Counted from the first letter of the stretch, positions 8,489-17,895 are shown. The stretch is DNA of 64,000 nucleotides from Caldilineaceae bacterium SB0661_bin_32 (GCA_009841235.1 VXMH01000051.1:1-64000), one strand, 5' to 3'. Notes: a model not told the origin generated them from the sequence alone. Program-made: numbers and translations.

Positions 8489-10669
8489 TCATTGCAGTTC
8501 CGTCAAGCGTAAACGCGCTATGACTTTCTCCGGTTCCCAAACATCGGTTTCGACCGTCGGCGTCAAAGTCTCGGTGTCGTAGACGATCAGCCGCAGTTCG
8601 TATTCGCCGGGCGGGAGTTCCTCCTGGAGGTCAAGATGGAACAGAGTGTCGACCGTCTCCTCCTCGGACCAGAGACTTGTGCGGGCGAAATCAGAGTTCC
8701 CCAGGACAGCGTCGTTCTGGTATGCCAAGGTACCGTCCTCTCCGTGCAGACGCAAAGAAACGGCGAAGTCAGTTTCCAGGCCAGGCCTGGTCTGCCATCT
8801 CAAGCCCAACCAGAGCGTGCGGCTCCGATCCAAATGGAGCTGTTCCTGCGCCGACAACTGTTCGCCGCCCTGCCCCAAGGCAACGCCCAGCAGTACGATA
8901 CCTCCGTCGTAGCGGACGGCCAGTGGCTCAAGGGCTTCATAGAACGTCCAGGGGCGGTCCAGGGCAAGATCGGCATAGGTGTGGATTCGAAAGTTTGTGA
9001 ACTCGTCGCTGTCCACATACCGTCCATACTTGCTCAATAGAGCGACTATGTTTTCGTCCCCATCTCCCGTCCAGAAGGAGTCGTTCTTCCAATCCAGGAC
9101 TTTCACGGCCGGGTCTTGCAACGCGCCAAGGATCGCCTCGATTCGGGGCGCCAGATCGGGACCTTTGGCGTGAATGATATGGGCAGGCGCGGCACCTTCG
9201 TACAGATATTCAAAGCTGGGATGGCCATTGACTCTGTAAGGAAGAAGGTAGACCGTTTCCTCTGCAGCCATCTGCTTGTTCAACACGCTGGCCGCCTCAC
9301 CGAGTTCCGATTCGTACAACTCATAAAGCTCGGGGATCTCTGCCCAATCGTGGAAATAGGTACGATAGGTGAGGATGCCCTGGACCAGGACAGTGCTACA
9401 GATCAACGTACCAATCGCGATAGATATTGCCTGTCGCTGGAAGGCCGGGCTCCGTTCCCGCAAAAGTCGCCACGCTTCCCAGACACCCACGCCGATGAGA
9501 AGATAGATAGCCGGCGCCGCGCCGATCATGCGCAAGAAATGGGGGACAAGATCATCTCGAGCCAGCATCGCCGGCAGGAGCATCACGCCCAGCCAGAGAA
9601 GCAGCAGACGGTTGCCAGGTCGCTGCCAACCCCACAAAGCCATGCCCACGCCAAACCAGAAAAAGATCGCTTCAACCGGGTTCAACAGAGGCTGGCTGCC
9701 GAAGTTGTGTCGCCAGTGCGGGTCACCGCGAAAGCCGAAAACCTGTAGGTGCACCCACACGTTGTGCAGTACGGCTTTCAACGGCTCCCCCAGGCTCCGG
9801 TCCTGGTCCAGGACCCAGAGGTGCCTGCTTCGCAGGAAAAAGTGGTCCGGATGCAGAACAAAATAGAGAAGAATCGGCGCCGCGACCAGCGCGGTAGTTC
9901 CCAAAAAGAGGCAAATATGAGGCAGGTTGGCCCGTACTCTTTGCCACGTACCCGAGTGATAGGGAAGCAGATAACTCAACCCAAAGAAGAGAAGCAAAAC
10001 GGGGACGAATCGGGAGGCGATATAGGTGTACGGGACCAACCCGAGGCACACACCGGCCAGTACAATCTGCCACCAAGTCCCGCCCCGACCGGCTCGCGGC
10101 TTCCATCCTTCCCAGAGAAAGGCAAGACTCAGGCAGAGCAGCAGAGGCAAGAGGTTGCCTCTGAAAACCGTTCGCCCAATAACGGTGTAGCCAAGGGAAA
10201 ACGCCAGCAAAGCCGCGCCTACGCCACCGACCAGCAGGCCCCGCCAAGGCGCGGCCCGCCCGCTTTCATCTTCTCCAAATAGCGATCTCCCCAACCAGAA
10301 TGTAGCCAGGACTGCGCCGGCGCTTGCCAGAGCTGTCGGTAGACGGATCGCCAAGACAGTTCGCCCCCAAAGCGACGTGGCCAGGGCAACTGTATACGCG
10401 ATCAGTGCCTCGAGTCCATTGCCCAATTCAGGATAGAATACGGCGTGTTCGCCTCGCAGCACTCGCAGAGCATTTACGCCATGAACACCTTCATCGTAGA
10501 AAATACCAGGCGGGATTTCAGTGAGACGGTAGAGACGCAGCAAAATGACCGCGACCGCCAGCACGAGCAAGACCGCGCCCGTCATCGCTGTGAAGTGGAG
10601 ACGGCTATCCTGCCTGGACTGAGAAGCGGCGGCTGAACGCCGCGCTGGGGGAACTTTATTGACCATCAT
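8489..10669 (-). CDS. Membrane glycosyltransferase, PMT/ArnT (GT39-like) family, paralog 3
   Basis: This third tandem paralog (about 726 aa with the chosen start) has the same layout: polar leader, first helix, IPPGIFYDEGVHG with the Asp-Glu pair, central GLVPYTYIASRFVPVL, and the soluble C-terminal region with LWLGLRWQTRPG and GEYELRLIVYDTE. The start is uncertain. A longer frame begins with GTG at 10735 and another ATG lies at 10693. I chose the double ATG at 10669/10666 because it gives an N-terminal tail similar in length to the two paralogs; none of these has a clear Shine-Dalgarno. It is divergent from glgC. Confidence 0.83.
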   Translation of the reverse strand: MMVNKVPPARRSAAASQSRQDSRLHFTAMTGAVLLVLAVAVILLRLYRLTEIPPGIFYDEGVHGVNALRVLRGEHAVFYPELGNGLEALIAYTVALATSLWGRTVLAIRLPTALASAGAVLATFWLGRSLFGEDESGRAAPWRGLLVGGVGAALLAFSLGYTVIGRTVFRGNLLPLLLCLSLAFLWEGWKPRAGRGGTWWQIVLAGVCLGLVPYTYIASRFVPVLLLFFGLSYLLPYHSGTWQRVRANLPHICLFLGTTALVAAPILLYFVLHPDHFFLRSRHLWVLDQDRSLGEPLKAVLHNVWVHLQVFGFRGDPHWRHNFGSQPLLNPVEAIFFWFGVGMALWGWQRPGNRLLLLWLGVMLLPAMLARDDLVPHFLRMIGAAPAIYLLIGVGVWEAWRLLRERSPAFQRQAISIAIGTLICSTVLVQGILTYRTYFHDWAEIPELYELYESELGEAASVLNKQMAAEETVYLLPYRVNGHPSFEYLYEGAAPAHIIHAKGPDLAPRIEAILGALQDPAVKVLDWKNDSFWTGDGDENIVALLSKYGRYVDSDEFTNFRIHTYADLALDRPWTFYEALEPLAVRYDGGIVLLGVALGQGGEQLSAQEQLHLDRSRTLWLGLRWQTRPGLETDFAVSLRLHGEDGTLAYQNDAVLGNSDFARTSLWSEEETVDTLFHLDLQEELPPGEYELRLIVYDTETLTPTVETDVWEPEKVIARLRLTELQ

Positions 10670-10987
10670 TCGCAATTCAGAAAGCAGGATCATAGCGACG
10701 ACGGAGGCAAAACGCGTAGGCTCTCGCGTTAACACACGGTGCTGGATTTGAGAGGCTGCTGCGCCCGGTACCGCCGCTCAGAGACTTGCCCCGGCCCTGC
10801 ATCGCCGACAAGTATAACGATCAGGGCAGTTTGATCCAAACCGCGTCTTGTGGATTGGCAATCCTCCCGCACGACTGGTCCCTTGTCTGGCCCGCAATTG
10901 GGCATTTGTCCTCGATCAGATATGATAGACCCAATTTCGGAATCGTACGATCGCTTTGCCGCACAGGCGCCGCCTGGAAAGTCGTCT
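10670..10987. other. Divergent intergenic region between glycosyltransferase 3 and glgC
   Basis: The region carries the glgC promoter at 10898-10926 and must also hold the promoter of the minus-strand glycosyltransferase gene, which I could not place. The upstream in-frame extension of glgC (ATG at 10850 and 10922) is not used in my call, because the promoter overlaps it. Confidence 0.5.
10898..10926 (+). promoter_or_regulatory. Predicted sigma-70 promoter of glgC
   Basis: TTGGGC at 10898-10903 and TATGAT at 10921-10926 are 17 bases apart. Transcription would start near 10933, 55 bases before the preferred glgC ATG at 10988. This supports the shorter start. Confidence 0.55.
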
Positions 10988-12247
10988 ATGAGAACCGTAG
11001 CAATGATCCTGGCTGGCGGAGAGGGCACTCGTCTGACAGTTCTGTCCGAAAAAAGGGCCAAACCCGCGGTTCCATTCGCCGGCAAATTTCGCATCATCGA
11101 TTTCACGATCAGCAACTGCGTCAATAGCGGTATCTACTCCGTCGGTGTTCTCACCCAGTACCGTCCCCACAGTCTCAACGAGCACATCGGCATCGGTAAA
11201 CCGTGGGATCTCGACCGTCAGCACGGCGGCATCCGCCTCTTGCAGCCGTTTCAGGGCCGCGGCGAACAGGACTGGTATGCCGGCACGGCCGACGCGATCC
11301 TGCAGAATCTGAACTTTCTCGCCGAACACAACGCCGACACCGCCCTGATTCTCTCCGGCGACCACATCTATAAGATGGACTACGGCCCGATGCTGGCGTT
11401 CCACCAGCGCAAGGGCGCGGACCTGACCATCGCCGTAATGCCCGTGCCCATTGAGGAGGCGCACCGTTTCGGCATCATGGAGACGAACCCGGAGGATGAG
11501 ATCGTCCGGTTCCATGAAAAGCCGGAACAGCCGACCAGCAATCTGGCATCAATGGGCATCTATGTTTTTAACAGCCGGGTGCTGGAACAACGCCTGCAGG
11601 AAAAGGGCGCTGACGGCCCCCGGACCGACTTCGGCGAGCACGTCGTCCCCGCCATGCTCGCGGCCGGCGACCGCGTCTTTTCCTACCCTTTCACCGGCTA
11701 CTGGGTCGACGTCGGCACCGTCGACGCCTACTGGAAAACAAGCCTCGAGCTGCTCCAATCCAACCCGGCTCTCGATCTATACACGGACAACTGGCCCATC
11801 TCGACACGCTCGGAGGAACGTCCGCCCGCAAAATTCGGACCCCAGTCCCAGGTCGTACAGAGCATGGTGTCCAACGGTTGCGAAGTCCATGGGGTCGTAA
11901 GAAACAGCATCTTCAGTCCCGGCGTCTATGTGAGCCCCGGCGCGGTCGTGCAGGACAGCATTCTCATGAACGATTCCTGGATCGGCCCCGGCGCACGCGT
12001 GGAACGGGTCATCATCGACAAACAGGTCATCGTCGGGTTCGGCGCCCAGGTCGGCTGTGCCACCTCCGACGCGCCCCCTCCCAATCAGCAGTTTGCCGGG
12101 AAACTGGACACCGGCCATACCGTCATCGGCAAGGGGGCCTTCATTCCCGACGGCGCCCGGATCGGCACCAACGTCATCGTCAACAGCGACCGGGGCGAAG
12201 AGGATTTTCCACCAGACTTCGTCGTGGAGGACGGGCAAACCGTATAG
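10988..12247 (+). CDS. glgC: Glucose-1-phosphate adenylyltransferase (ADP-glucose pyrophosphorylase)
   Basis: The 419-aa enzyme makes ADP-glucose from glucose-1-phosphate and ATP, the committed step of bacterial glycogen synthesis. It begins [16 protein letters not shown], the nucleotide-binding loop of the family, followed by [15 protein letters not shown] with the conserved lysine. [11 protein letters not shown] holds the metal-binding aspartate and the C-terminal third shows the left-handed beta-helix pattern typical of GlgC (hexapeptide-like repeats around [20 protein letters not shown]). The start at 10988 has GGAAAG upstream. A glgC-like paralog follows 47 bases later, probably in the same transcript. 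No other glycogen genes are in the window. Confidence 0.93.
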   Translation: MRTVAMILAGGEGTRLTVLSEKRAKPAVPFAGKFRIIDFTISNCVNSGIYSVGVLTQYRPHSLNEHIGIGKPWDLDRQHGGIRLLQPFQGRGEQDWYAGTADAILQNLNFLAEHNADTALILSGDHIYKMDYGPMLAFHQRKGADLTIAVMPVPIEEAHRFGIMETNPEDEIVRFHEKPEQPTSNLASMGIYVFNSRVLEQRLQEKGADGPRTDFGEHVVPAMLAAGDRVFSYPFTGYWVDVGTVDAYWKTSLELLQSNPALDLYTDNWPISTRSEERPPAKFGPQSQVVQSMVSNGCEVHGVVRNSIFSPGVYVSPGAVVQDSILMNDSWIGPGARVERVIIDKQVIVGFGAQVGCATSDAPPPNQQFAGKLDTGHTVIGKGAFIPDGARIGTNVIVNSDRGEEDFPPDFVVEDGQTV

Positions 12248-12294
12248 CTTTCGCACTGCGCGCCTACACGAACGGACCGCGAGGATTGTTCCCT

Positions 12295-13575
12295 ATGTCT
12301 TGTGCATTTGCCGTGATCATGGCCGGCGCCGACAACGCCGACCTCAGTGTCCTTACCGAAGTCCGCTCCGAGCCGGCCGTCCCCTTCGCCGGCAAGTTCC
12401 GCCTGATCGACTTCTCTCTCAGCAACTGCGTCAACAGCGGCATCCACAACGTCGCGGTGCTCACTCAATACCGCCCCCGCAGCCTCAACGATCATATCGG
12501 TATCGGCAAACCCTGGGACCTCGACCGCTCCAGCGGCGGCGTGCGCCTGTTGCAGCCCTACCGCGGCGGTCCTTACGGCGACTGGCAACGCGGCTCCGCC
12601 GACGCCATCCGCCGAAACCTGGACTACGTACTCCAGCAAAAGGAGGAGTGCGTACTGATCCTCTCCGGCAAACATATCTATCTGATGGATTACGGGCCCT
12701 TTCTTGAGCACCATCAGCGCAGCGGCGCGCCCGCGACCATTGCGGTCCGCCGCGTCAGCCGCCACGAAACCCATCGTTTCGGTATCATTACACAGGATAC
12801 GGACGACCGCGTCGTCGAGTTCCAGGAAAAGCCGCGGCGCACGCAGCAGAATCTTGCCAGCATGGGCGTCTATGTCTTCAGCCGCAACTTTCTCGTAGAA
12901 GTCCTGAGCAACGCGGGCGGCGATGACATCGGCAGGGACATCCTGCCGGGGCTGGTGGAACAAGGGCATGTCGCCAGCTACACCTATCCCGGATACTGGG
13001 CCGATGCCAGCACGGTTCAGGCCTACTGGGATGCCAATATGAGCCTGCTGGCTGAAGAACCGGCCCTCAACCTATATGCGCCGGAGTGGGTCGTGCATAC
13101 CCGCAGCCAGGAACGCGCCCCGGTCAAGCTGGGGCCCGCCGCAGACGTGGATGGGGCACTGTTATCCAATGGCTGTCAGATCGAAGGCGCCGTGGAACGA
13201 AGCGTGCTGTCCCCCGGCGTGCAGGTGGGCGAGGGAGCCGTCGTCCGAGACAGTGTCATTCTCAACGACACCGTCGTCGAAGCGGGCGCGGTCGTCGAGC
13301 GCTGTGTGATCGACAAAGAGGTGCGCGTCTGTCAGGACGCGCTCGTGGGCCACTCCGACAACAACAGCCCCAACCCGGAGCTGCCGGCCCGGCTCAACAC
13401 CGGCCTGACCCTCGTCGGCAAGGGCAGCGTCGTTCCCGCCGGCATGCGGCTAGGCCGTAATGTCGTAATTCATCCCTTCAGCGGCGCCGACGCATTCCGC
13501 AATGGCAATGACAATGACAGGGGCAAGGGCAATGGCGTCGAAAGCGGGACAAGCATCGGCCGCAATCTGCGCTGA
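12295..13575 (+). CDS. GlgC-like protein with altered catalytic motifs (probable regulatory/non-catalytic partner)
   Basis: This 426-aa protein is a clear paralog of the preceding GlgC along its whole length (for example [20 protein letters not shown] and [12 protein letters not shown] are shared). The active-site signature is broken: LAGGEGTRL of the neighbour is MAGADNADL here, SEKRAKP is TEVRSEP, and the metal-binding D of LSGDHIY is K in LSGKHIY. Known analogues are GlgD of Firmicutes and the plant large subunit, which form hetero-oligomers with an active GlgC. By inference this product has lost catalysis and modulates the neighbour. The ATG at 12295 is preceded by GAGG. The C-terminal tail is Asn/Asp/Gly-rich and repetitive, encoded by short GGCAATGAC-type repeats. 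Confidence 0.85.
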   Translation: MSCAFAVIMAGADNADLSVLTEVRSEPAVPFAGKFRLIDFSLSNCVNSGIHNVAVLTQYRPRSLNDHIGIGKPWDLDRSSGGVRLLQPYRGGPYGDWQRGSADAIRRNLDYVLQQKEECVLILSGKHIYLMDYGPFLEHHQRSGAPATIAVRRVSRHETHRFGIITQDTDDRVVEFQEKPRRTQQNLASMGVYVFSRNFLVEVLSNAGGDDIGRDILPGLVEQGHVASYTYPGYWADASTVQAYWDANMSLLAEEPALNLYAPEWVVHTRSQERAPVKLGPAADVDGALLSNGCQIEGAVERSVLSPGVQVGEGAVVRDSVILNDTVVEAGAVVERCVIDKEVRVCQDALVGHSDNNSPNPELPARLNTGLTLVGKGSVVPAGMRLGRNVVIHPFSGADAFRNGNDNDRGKGNGVESGTSIGRNLR

Positions 13576-13624
13576 CCGGAACAGCCGAATCCCGTTTCCG
13601 GCAACCGACGTGAAAATCCCCGCT

Positions 13625-14008
13625 CTAACCCTGTTTGGCTCGATACCCAAGTTGATTCAGAAGCGCAACCAGTCGTTCCCTCTGATCGCCCTGGATTTCG
13701 ATCTCCGCGCCCTTGACCGCTCCGCCGCATCCCAACTTGCCTTTCAGGTGCTTCAACAGGCCGCGCTTGCCCACTTCCGGGCTCTTGACCCCGGTAATGA
13801 TCGAAACCGTCTTCCCTTTGCGCCCCTTCCGCTCCAGGCGCACGCGCACGGGCTGTGTCCCCTGGACGGCAAAGGGCGCGGCCGGGTTGCGGGGCAGCTC
13901 CGGCGGACGCTGTTCAGGTTCCGGCTCCGGGTCCGTCGAATAGACGAGCCGCGGTCCCGTTTTTCTGGAGAAGCTGCGATCGGAGTTCCTGGCCTTGCGC
14001 TTGGACAT
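13625..14008 (-). CDS. yciH: SUI1/YciH-family translation initiation factor
   Basis: The 127-aa product has a basic N-terminal extension ([13 protein letters not shown]) with a proline-rich stretch, then a SUI1 domain of eIF1 type: [53 protein letters not shown]. In bacteria this domain is associated with start-codon discrimination, but the role is not fully settled. The start ATG at 14008 has AAGGG about ten bases upstream; a longer open frame to 14146 would run into the divergent gene and lacks family similarity. Converges with the glgC-like gene and diverges from the AIM24 gene. Confidence 0.88.
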   Translation of the reverse strand: MSKRKARNSDRSFSRKTGPRLVYSTDPEPEPEQRPPELPRNPAAPFAVQGTQPVRVRLERKGRKGKTVSIITGVKSPEVGKRGLLKHLKGKLGCGGAVKGAEIEIQGDQRERLVALLNQLGYRAKQG

Positions 14009-14054
14009 GGTTCGTCCCTTTTCGTCCTCCCGGAAAGTAGAAAGGAGTTGCACC

Positions 14055-14717
14055 ATGCAGTATAGCATCAGCGGTGAGATTGCCCAGTCCGCACGCCTCG
14101 TTTTCGCCCCGGGTGAAGATGCCTGGGTCAGCAAGGGCGCCCTCATGGCCTATTCCTCCCGGCTGCAGTGGAGGCTGCGCCTGCCGGGCGGAGCAGGCGG
14201 CGCGCTGCGGCGCAGCCTCTCCGGCGAAGGCGTCGCCCTCACCTACCTGGAATCGAAAGCGGAAGAACAGTATGCCCTCCTGGCGGCCAACGCACCGGGC
14301 CATCTGGAGATCTGGGACCTGGAGCGCGACGGCCCCGTGACGACGACGCGCGGCTCCTTCGTCGCCGCCTGGGGCGAAGACGTCGACATCACCGTGACGG
14401 TCGCGCGCCGCGCCGGGGCAGCCGTTTTCGGCGGCGCCGGCCTCTTTCTGCAGACGATTTCCGGACTGGGCATCGCGCTCGTGCACGGCAGCGGCGACTT
14501 CTACGAGCGCCAGATGGCGGCCGGCGAAGAGCTGCTCGTCAGCACTGGAAACCTGGCCGCATTTTCCTCTGGAATCGACTATGATATCCGCGGCGTGGGC
14601 GGCTGCCGCAGAATGCTTTTCGGCGGCGAAGGGCTGTTTATGACCAACCTGCGCGGCCCCGGACGCGTCCTGCTCCAGACTCTCAAGCGCAGCAGTGGCT
14701 CAAATTCATCCGGCTGA
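14055..14717 (+). CDS. AIM24 family protein
   Basis: The 220-aa product matches the AIM24/TIGR00266 family: [21 protein letters not shown], then [83 protein letters not shown]. The fold is a beta-rich repeat related to tryptophan RNA-binding attenuator-like proteins. Its function in bacteria is not established. The ATG at 14055 has AAAGGAG seven bases upstream, an ideal ribosome site. A short 46-base divergent region is shared with the SUI1 gene. Confidence 0.88.
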   Translation: MQYSISGEIAQSARLVFAPGEDAWVSKGALMAYSSRLQWRLRLPGGAGGALRRSLSGEGVALTYLESKAEEQYALLAANAPGHLEIWDLERDGPVTTTRGSFVAAWGEDVDITVTVARRAGAAVFGGAGLFLQTISGLGIALVHGSGDFYERQMAAGEELLVSTGNLAAFSSGIDYDIRGVGGCRRMLFGGEGLFMTNLRGPGRVLLQTLKRSSGSNSSG

Positions 14718-14901
14718 GGCGCGCGGCCTGCCTCTTCTGCCGCTGAGCGATCCACCATTCATTTCTGTCGCGACCGCCAGGCCGACACCATCCTTCAACG
14801 AAACTGTGATTTGGTATCTGTATGCTCTTCGACCAAAATGTTGGACAGAGCCCTACAAGTGGATACGTTGATCCATCGCTCTCATCCCGAGGAGGTCCGC
14901 C

Positions 14902-15435
14902 ATGTGCGCAGACAGCCGATCCCTCATACGAACTGTCAGCGGCGAGGTCCGATTGCCCGACCCCGTTGACGATGCCATTCTGACGCTCGGCGTACGGATG
15001 CGCGATCCGCTCTCGTACCAGGATATCGCGTCGGCATTCGGCATCGCTCACGACGATGTAAGCGAAATCTGCGAACCGTACAAGGAGCTGTTGCGCACGG
15101 CGGGAGAAGAAGGCCCTGCCTTGACCTATACGCGACGGTCGTCCCGGAAGGCAGTTCGGCCGCGCGCGATGTGGGAGAATGCGGCATTTGGGAACAGTGG
15201 GAGGGAATCTTTTCAGAAACAGCAGATCGTGAACGGCGCTGACCGGCTCGCCGATCCTGTCGAAGATGCCGTCTTGACGCTGGGCGTGCGTTTGACCAAT
15301 CCGCTTTCGTACGAGGAAATTGCGTCGCTCCTGCAAATCGCTCACGAGGACGCAAGTAGAATCTGCAAGCCTTACAGGGAGTTCATGCGCAAAGCAGGAG
15401 AATATGGGGTCCGCGGCGTTACCCGGACGGGATAG
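14902..15435 (+). CDS. Hypothetical protein made of two tandem copies of a helical domain
   Basis: The 177-aa product contains the same domain twice. Copy A spans about residues 18-71 (RLPDPVDDAILTLGVRM ... LSYQDIASAFGIAHDDVSEI ... YKELLRTAGEEG) and copy B about residues 104-158 (RLADPVEDAVLTLGVRL ... LSYEEIASLLQIAHEDASRI ... YREFMRKAGEYG), joined by a basic linker of about 35 residues. The SYEEIASLLQIAHEDASRI part resembles a sigma-factor-like or resolvase-like helix-turn-helix, so DNA binding is possible but is an inference. The ATG has GAGGAGGT just upstream. I do not recognise a named family. Confidence 0.72.
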   Translation: MCADSRSLIRTVSGEVRLPDPVDDAILTLGVRMRDPLSYQDIASAFGIAHDDVSEICEPYKELLRTAGEEGPALTYTRRSSRKAVRPRAMWENAAFGNSGRESFQKQQIVNGADRLADPVEDAVLTLGVRLTNPLSYEEIASLLQIAHEDASRICKPYREFMRKAGEYGVRGVTRTG

Positions 15436-15522
15436 GCTGCGGCTGCCTGCCGCAACTCTCCAACACGCGACCCAACCCGGAAGGCAACCTCTGACCGACC
15501 CTTCCCCCAACGACGGCTACTC

Positions 15523-17379
15523 TCAACGCGCCGGCGCCGCGTTGAAGATCTGCCTCAAAAGATCAGAGCGTTCAACCGCAGTCGTCCAGCGCGGTTGCGC
15601 ATAGTCTTCAATCACTGCGGTCAGGATCTCCGTGCTGATCACCCGTCCGCCATGGATCGTATGGCGGGCAATCAGTGAAGTGCGCGTCTGCCAGCTCCAC
15701 ATCTGATCGAAGAACAGATTGCCCAAACCGTAGACGATGATGCCGGGCTTCTCATTCCCATACCCATACGGCTCCATCGCCTGCGGCACGTGGCTCTGTA
15801 CACCGGTGACAATGTCTGCGCCGGCCGCACGCAACTCGCGGTACTCCTGCACTTGCCGGAAGATCGGCCCCGGGTTGTAGACTTCCTCATGCTGCAGCTC
15901 AACCGCGATCACGTCGACTTCGCTGCGGAGCGCCGCGATCCTGGCAAAGATGCGCTCCTTATTTCCGTAATAGTGGCAGGCGCCCGGCCCGTCCTCGGTC
16001 GCCCAGGCAAAGCTGGGGTAGTGGGCCAGCGCCGCGAAAAAGGCGAAGCTGTTGCCGTTGTGCTCAAATAACAGCGGCGCGCACGCCTCCTCCTCATTCA
16101 AGCCGCTCCCGTAAATGGGAATCCCGTTCTCCCGATACCAGCCAATCGACTCGCGCGCGCCCTCCTGTCCAAAGTCGTTGACATGGTTCCCGCTCAGTCC
16201 CACGATATCCGTGCCCAGCGCCTCCAGCGCCGCCCAATAGGCCGGACTGCTGCACAAGATCATGTTGTTTAAAGACGGATCAACGTTACAGCCTTCCAGA
16301 AATGGCACTTCATTGCTGATGTGAGTAATGTCGGCCGCACGCAGCGTCGACGAGATCACCTGGGCCGGGTAGTCGTAACCCTTCGCCTCCATGCGCGCCG
16401 CGGTAACGCGGGCCATCGCCGTGACACCGGTCATGATCAGGGTCGTCAGCTCGTTGGGGTTCCGGTTCGTCGGCTCTGTGATCTGCGGTCGCAGGGCCGC
16501 AGCCACGGCCTCCCCATCCGTACCAAATACGGACACCACTGCCGTCAGCGGATAGGCGGCGGGGTCAAAGGTGTTGCTGACAATGTCAAAGCCGTTCAGG
16601 CGCAATACCTTAAGAACGGGCGTAAGGCCTTCGAAGGGCACAATCGCCAGGGCGCCGGTCGACGCCTCCAACACGGCGGGAAGGACGCTGCCGCCGGCCG
16701 TCTGCACCGCGCCGGCTGCCTCTTCACCGAAAATCGCCTCCAGTTCCGAGACGTAATCGGCATCGACGATCAGGGGGCCGCTGCCCCTGCCCTGCCAGCG
16801 TAGCGTCAACTCCGCCATCGAAACGTCATCCTGAACTGTGGCGAAGGGCGCAACGGCCACCAGGTAGCGGGTATACAACACACTGCCCGCCTCCCCCGTC
16901 CCGGCCACCAACCGGATCTGCACATCCGCGTTGCGCGGCTGATCGAGGAGAAAGACCGTCTTGCGAGCGCCGCCGGACACGATCTCGTCCAGCCCGAATG
17001 CCGCTGTGAGCAGGCGACTGAAGTAGCGTTCCGGCAGAGCGGTGTCAAGCGCGACCGTCAACCAACCGTTGCGGCTGTCCACCTGCCGCGTCTCCGGCTG
17101 CAACTGCATCTCGGAGAGGGTTCCCGCCTCTTCGGCGCCCTGCGTTCCGCTCGCAAAACTGGCAATCGAAGTTGCCGCGGCCACGCCAAGAAAGCCCAGC
17201 AACACAGTGACGAGAAGCCGGCCGGGCGCCCGCAAGTTCGTGACTTTCACCCTGAAAGGAGCGATCCGGGCGGCTGCAAACATCCCTTGCATCCCGCGCA
17301 CCCACGCTCGAATAATGTGCGATCCGAGCCGCAGCCGTTCCTTTATCTGTTTACGGATGGCGTCTAACCGGTTCAACAT
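15523..17379 (-). CDS. CapA/PgsA-like metallophosphatase-type membrane protein
   Basis: The 618-aa product has a basic cytoplasmic N-terminus of about 50 residues, a single membrane helix around 52-75, and a large extracytoplasmic part. The C-terminal region from about residue 310 is the CapA (PGA_cap) domain, a calcineurin-like fold used in capsule or poly-glutamate synthesis: SNEVPFLEGC, IVGLSGNHVNDFG, VIAVELQHEEVYN, IVTGVQSHVPQA and IVYGLGNLFFDQ are the typical metal-site blocks. The region 110-300 before it is not typical of the short family members; part of it looks like a periplasmic ligand-binding fold. No pgsB or pgsC genes are nearby, so poly-gamma-glutamate synthesis is not supported. 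Confidence 0.83.
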   Translation of the reverse strand: MLNRLDAIRKQIKERLRLGSHIIRAWVRGMQGMFAAARIAPFRVKVTNLRAPGRLLVTVLLGFLGVAAATSIASFASGTQGAEEAGTLSEMQLQPETRQVDSRNGWLTVALDTALPERYFSRLLTAAFGLDEIVSGGARKTVFLLDQPRNADVQIRLVAGTGEAGSVLYTRYLVAVAPFATVQDDVSMAELTLRWQGRGSGPLIVDADYVSELEAIFGEEAAGAVQTAGGSVLPAVLEASTGALAIVPFEGLTPVLKVLRLNGFDIVSNTFDPAAYPLTAVVSVFGTDGEAVAAALRPQITEPTNRNPNELTTLIMTGVTAMARVTAARMEAKGYDYPAQVISSTLRAADITHISNEVPFLEGCNVDPSLNNMILCSSPAYWAALEALGTDIVGLSGNHVNDFGQEGARESIGWYRENGIPIYGSGLNEEEACAPLLFEHNGNSFAFFAALAHYPSFAWATEDGPGACHYYGNKERIFARIAALRSEVDVIAVELQHEEVYNPGPIFRQVQEYRELRAAGADIVTGVQSHVPQAMEPYGYGNEKPGIIVYGLGNLFFDQMWSWQTRTSLIARHTIHGGRVISTEILTAVIEDYAQPRWTTAVERSDLLRQIFNAAPAR

Positions 17380-17437
17380 TGGCGTTCAACAGCCTGACAT
17401 CTACTGGAAAGCTGAACTGTGGAGGTCTCCTGACACG

Positions 17438-17474
17438 GAGTCCAAATCCAGAGTCCAAATCACAGAGTCCAAAT
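17438..17474 (+). repeat. Three direct repeats of GAGTCCAAAT
   Basis: GAGTCCAAAT occurs at 17438-17447, 17451-17460 and 17465-17474, spaced 13 and 14 bases apart. The spacing is close to but not equal to a helix turn multiple. It may be a protein-binding site upstream of the capA-like gene or a small expanded repeat. Confidence 0.75.
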
Positions 17475-17628
17475 TAAAAGTATATGCCCAACATCGGCAT
17501 TGGTCAACATCCGGTCTGCCTCGGGTGCATCCCGGATTTGGGGTGGGAACAGTCTGGCGGGGAATCAGTGGCGGCGGTGGGTGGAACTGTTTGCGGGTTT
17601 TTGGAGAGACGCAGGGCAGGCGCCAGGG

Positions 17629-17670
17629 CAGGCACAAGGCCCGCCCCTACCGGGAACTTTGAGAGGGAAG
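17629..17670. repeat. Dispersed intergenic repeat, copy 2
   Basis: This 42-base stretch matches 81-120 with a few substitutions and a two-base length difference (CAGGCACAAGGC then CCGCCCCTACCGGG). It is followed by a perfect 8-bp hairpin at 17674-17695. Confidence 0.7.
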
Positions 17671-17754
17671 GCGGAGGCGGCGGTTCTGCCGCCTCAGAGT
17701 CGATTACGGACCGACCATGGTCCAGTATTCTGCGGGCGGGCTGCAGATCGGACG

Positions 17755-17783
17755 TTGACAATCGGGACGCGCTCAGGTACATT
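17755..17783 (+). promoter_or_regulatory. Predicted sigma-70 promoter of chrA
   Basis: A perfect TTGACA at 17755-17760 and TACATT at 17778-17783 (4/6) are separated by exactly 17 bases. The transcript would start near 17790, about 106 bases before the GTG start at 17896. Confidence 0.6.
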
Positions 17784-17895
17784 TCCGTCTTATTCAAACA
17801 AAGCGACCATGTAGTCTCAACGAGTTGCATACGCGCGCAGTTCCCGGCAAAGTTCGTCCCTTTGGGAAGGATTCAAACCAAACAGTGACAAGGGT

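Larger units (their letters stand above)
17380..17895. other. Intergenic region with repeats, hairpin and chrA promoter
   Basis: This 516-base divergent gap between capA-like and chrA holds a triple GAGTCCAAAT repeat at 17438-17474, the second copy of a dispersed repeat at 17629-17670, and an 8-bp perfect stem (GAGGCGGC 17674-17681, GCCGCCTC 17688-17695, six-base loop). A chrA promoter follows at 17755-17783. I see no gene in it. Confidence 0.6.

Noticed and set aside
11878-12294. Upstream extension of the second glgC-like gene
   Set aside because: The frame is open back to 11878, but this part overlaps glgC in another frame and its product is Arg/His-rich. The ATG at 12295 starts the family similarity and has a ribosome site.
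14683-15510. 275-codon minus-strand frame opposite the duplicated-domain gene
   Set aside because: The plus-strand gene has a strong ribosome site and the internal repeat. The antisense repeat is a by-product of it.
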